Shown piece after piece: positions 31,825-34,404 of a DNA stretch of 34,404 nt; the first letter of the stretch is position 1, and each line of letters starts with the position of its first letter. The DNA lies in contig JAFGJS010000027.1 of assembly GCA_016928995.1 (NCBI GenBank), forward strand, positions 1 through 34,404, read 5' to 3'. The DNA is from Candidatus Sumerlaeota bacterium (GTDB lineage: Bacteria > Sumerlaeota > Sumerlaeia > JAFGJS01). Below the pieces are notes generated by a model. The model made no database searches. It worked only from the letters and a program-made list of their open reading frames with translations, and was not told where the DNA came from. A program made the translations under genes and the position numbers.

Positions 31825-34377
31825 ATGAAGCGAATCGAAATATTTTGTGAGATCAAGCTTGCTACGCTGATCACGCTGATTGTTGCCATTTCAACGGCAT
31901 CCTTCGCCTCGGATCAATACGTCAAGCCGGGAGCAACCGGCAGCGGCGCATCCTGGGACGACGCCCTTGGCAGCATTCAGGCGGGAATCAACGCCGCCGG
32001 CGCGGGCAACACGGTCTATGTCGCCTGCGGAACTTACGCCGAAGCGATCACGATGAAATCCGGCGTTTCGGTCCGTGGCGGCTACGAAGGCCTCTCCGGC
32101 TTTCCCGGAGTTTGTTATACGCATCACGGCGCCACAATCATCGACGGCTCCGCGGCGCGAAACGGTTATCCAGCATATCACGTAGTAATGATGGATTCGG
32201 TGACAGACACCTTGCTCGAGGGCTTTACGATTGCCGGGGGAATTGCCAATGGCGTATCCGATGATTTCGATGGAGCTGGTGTTTATTGTACAGGAGTAAA
32301 CGAGACGAACACGATATCCAGGTGTTGGTTTTCCAACAACATTGCGAATCAATATGGCGCTGGTATGTATTTGTATTCATCCTCTCCTGTTGTGACCGAT
32401 TGTTTGTTCTCCGGAAATTCGGCGCAAACGAGTGGCGGTGGAATGTATGCGGATTCATCCGATATGGCAGTGACAAATTGTGTGTTCTCTGGTAATGCGG
32501 CATCCAAGACTGGCGGCGGAATGGATCTATCTTCATCCGATATCGCGATGACATATTGTGTCATTTCAGGCAATTTTACAAACGGGGCGGGCGCCGGAAT
32601 GCGCATATCTGAATCCAATATTGCAGCGATGAATTGCGCAATGATCAATAATACAGCAAAATCAGGCGCGGCATGTATGAGTGTCAATTCTTCCGACATT
32701 GAAATAACGAATTGCATCATCAGCTATAATCAAGGAGACTCTGATAGCTGCCTGAATTTTTATCAATCACAGCTGTCGATGACGAACTGCACGTTGAACG
32801 GCAACCAGAGCGAATCTGATTATGGCGGCGGAATAACTCTTTCCGATGAATCCCAAGCAGAGATTGTAAATACGATTTTTAGCAATAACAAACATGCAAT
32901 TTATATAGTCAGTGACATCTGGCTTGGTGACAGCGTGCTTTCTGAGCTGAGCCACTGTCTGTTTTACAACAACACGGATGGAGATTACTATGACTCCGTG
33001 AGCGGTTCTTTGACGGGGAGCAATGCGATCAACTTGTTCGTCGGCGCAACGTCAGACTGCTATAGCGGCGATCCGCTGTTTATTGATGAAACTAATTATG
33101 ATTTCCATTTGCAGAATGGCTCTGCAGCGCTGGATCGCGGGCTCCTCTCCAGCGCTCCGGCGGCCGACGTTAACGACGTTCCGCGTCCAGGAACAGACGG
33201 CTTGGCGGACATCGGCGCGTATGAGGCTCCGGCAGAGTATCTTCCATCGACGGTGGATGTGTTCGTGCCGATATCCTATATTTCGACGGCGCTTCCTCTT
33301 TGTGTCGCCAGCCAGGTTGTTGACATCCCCTTCCTGGCCAGCGACATGGAGACCGGCATTCAATATGTCCGGCTTTATTATCGCAAGGACGGCGGCGACT
33401 GGATGCAATACGACGGAGACTATACGGCCAGTCCAATCTCATTCAACAGTTCGTCCACAGGGGGCGACGGGAATTACGAGTTCTACACGCAAGCGACGGA
33501 CAACGCCGGCAACGTCGAACCCGCGCCAACCATAGCCGACGCCGACACAATGGTGTCCAGCGCGTTCACCGGACCGGTGGTTTATGTCAACCCCGATGGC
33601 GCGGACAACGGAATGGGCGCGAATTGGGAAAATGCCTGCAACAGAATTTCGTCGGCCTTGCTCATTGCCGAAGCGCATGGCGTGCCGGAAGTGTGGGTGG
33701 CGCAAGGCACGATCTACGAAGCGATCACGCTGCCATCGAACGTGGCATTGCGCGGCGGTTACGCCGGAACGGGCGATACGCGCGACATCGACGCGTATGT
33801 GACGACGATCAACGGGGAGACGGCATCCGAAAAAAGCGTAGTGACGATGTCCGGGGTGACCAGCACAACGCTGGAAGGATTCATCATCACTGAGGGATCC
33901 ACCTCCGACAACGGCGGCGGCGTGTATTGTTGCGACGCAGACGATACGAATACAATCGCCGACTGTCGAATCACAAATAACAATGCGGTGAAACAAGGCG
34001 GCGGAATGTATTTGGAATATTCCAGTCCTACAGTGACGAATTGTGGGATTTATAGCAACTATACCCCTTATAGGGCTAGTGGAGGTATTTATCTTTATGC
34101 TTCACAGCCGAAGCTCTCTAATTGTATAATAGCACTAGAATATCACGGCGGAATCAATATTGACTATTCCAGCTATCCAAGGCTGGAAAATTGCTCCATT
34201 TTTAGTAATGGCGGCGGAGGTGTGAATATTTCCAATAATTCCAAAGCGATGATAACCAATTGTATGATCGATGGCAATTATTTAGAGTGGTGGACCGGGG
34301 ATGGCGGAGGTATAAATGGGCGCATCTTGACGGAGCTCCCAAAGTTATGCGAAAGTACATCTGGAGACGAGAAATGA
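31825..34377 (+). CDS. Secreted right-handed beta-helix repeat protein (Pmp/DUF1565-like), likely truncated
   Basis: The signal peptide ends near residue 28 (SASFA). It has two copies of one module. Module 1 starts YVKPGATGSGASWDDALGSI and runs through SVRGGYEGLS and LLEGFTIAGG into GG-GMY-type helical rungs (GAGMYLYSSSPVVTDC, GGGMYADSSDMAVTNC and others, about 22-25 residues per turn). Module 2 starts YVNPDGADNGMGANW with the same order. An Ig-like linker (about 480-585, ending YEFYTQATDNAGNV) separates them. Parallel beta-helices of this type are adhesins or polysaccharide-active enzymes; no catalytic triad was seen. The last rung breaks at GGGIN and is followed by an unrelated tail and a stop codon, so the 3' end may be frameshifted or disrupted. 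AAGGA (31816-31820) precedes the ATG. Confidence 0.8.
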   Translation: MKRIEIFCEIKLATLITLIVAISTASFASDQYVKPGATGSGASWDDALGSIQAGINAAGAGNTVYVACGTYAEAITMKSGVSVRGGYEGLSGFPGVCYTHHGATIIDGSAARNGYPAYHVVMMDSVTDTLLEGFTIAGGIANGVSDDFDGAGVYCTGVNETNTISRCWFSNNIANQYGAGMYLYSSSPVVTDCLFSGNSAQTSGGGMYADSSDMAVTNCVFSGNAASKTGGGMDLSSSDIAMTYCVISGNFTNGAGAGMRISESNIAAMNCAMINNTAKSGAACMSVNSSDIEITNCIISYNQGDSDSCLNFYQSQLSMTNCTLNGNQSESDYGGGITLSDESQAEIVNTIFSNNKHAIYIVSDIWLGDSVLSELSHCLFYNNTDGDYYDSVSGSLTGSNAINLFVGATSDCYSGDPLFIDETNYDFHLQNGSAALDRGLLSSAPAADVNDVPRPGTDGLADIGAYEAPAEYLPSTVDVFVPISYISTALPLCVASQVVDIPFLASDMETGIQYVRLYYRKDGGDWMQYDGDYTASPISFNSSSTGGDGNYEFYTQATDNAGNVEPAPTIADADTMVSSAFTGPVVYVNPDGADNGMGANWENACNRISSALLIAEAHGVPEVWVAQGTIYEAITLPSNVALRGGYAGTGDTRDIDAYVTTINGETASEKSVVTMSGVTSTTLEGFIITEGSTSDNGGGVYCCDADDTNTIADCRITNNNAVKQGGGMYLEYSSPTVTNCGIYSNYTPYRASGGIYLYASQPKLSNCIIALEYHGGINIDYSSYPRLENCSIFSNGGGGVNISNNSKAMITNCMIDGNYLEWWTGDGGGINGRILTELPKLCESTSGDEK

Positions 34378-34404
34378 CTCCCATTCCTTTTCAAGCGAGG
34401 CCTG
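34318..34404. other. Atypical sequence at the end of the beta-helix gene and window
   Basis: From GGGCGCATC (34317 on) the reading frame no longer encodes rung-like residues and stops at 34375-34377. The alternative frame two bases later stays open to the window end and reads WAHLDGAPKVMRKYIW, which I cannot assign. This may be an indel, an insertion, an assembly edge or the start of another gene. Confidence 0.35.

Overview
The window looks like a piece of an uncultured, diderm (Gram-negative) bacterial chromosome of fairly high G+C. Evidence for an outer membrane is a complete BamA/Omp85 protein, a lipobox lipoprotein, several Sec signal peptides and an LplT/PlsC/acyl-ACP-synthetase lysophospholipid repair fusion. 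The mix of a DUF2298 (Chlor_Arch_YYY) membrane protein, a secreted GH127 enzyme, secreted sulfatase-modifying-factor-like paralogs and Pmp-like beta-helix proteins, with intergenic DNA full of short repeats, suggests a PVC/FCB-neighbour or a candidate phylum such as Hydrogenedentota or Sumerlaeota. That placement is a low-confidence inference. There are no rRNA genes, CRISPR arrays, insertion sequences or phage genes.

Layout. Positions 1-5186: an SPFH/GYF_2 protein, a secreted GH127 beta-L-arabinofuranosidase-like enzyme closed by a clear terminator, and a CPBP intramembrane protease preceded by a good sigma-54 promoter candidate. 5264-11256: the 1148-residue LplT-PlsC-Aas fusion and the DUF2298 polytopic protein. 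11367-12664 (minus): ThiD and a single-domain response regulator. 12938-16221: a tandem pair of secreted FGE-fold proteins, closed by a terminator shared with a convergent tRNA-Gly(GCC). 16516-24521 (minus): an NtrC-type sigma-54 activator, phosphate acetyltransferase, a DUF1841 protein, and a tightly coupled three-gene operon (coiled-coil membrane protein, composite lipoprotein with beta-propeller-type repeats, GT39-like glycosyltransferase) joined by two ATGA overlaps. 24846-31348 (plus): BamA, an ADP-ribosylglycohydrolase, an unknown single-pass protein, a small acidic-tailed protein and a TIM-barrel sugar isomerase/epimerase. 31825-34377: a large secreted right-handed beta-helix protein that ends abruptly near the window edge.

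No single pathway unites the window. The common theme is the cell envelope and secretion: outer-membrane assembly, lysolipid recycling, glycosyl transfer, and export of polysaccharide-active or surface proteins. The most unusual coding features are the ATGA-coupled lipoprotein/glycosyltransferase operon and the tandem FGE-fold proteins that lack the catalytic cysteine pair.

Between the genes there are at least five short dispersed repeat or stem-loop families. They include a roughly 140-bp element with terminal inverted repeats (two copies) and a 20-base palindrome found in one intergenic region, as a half copy in another, and in frame inside the glycosyltransferase gene.
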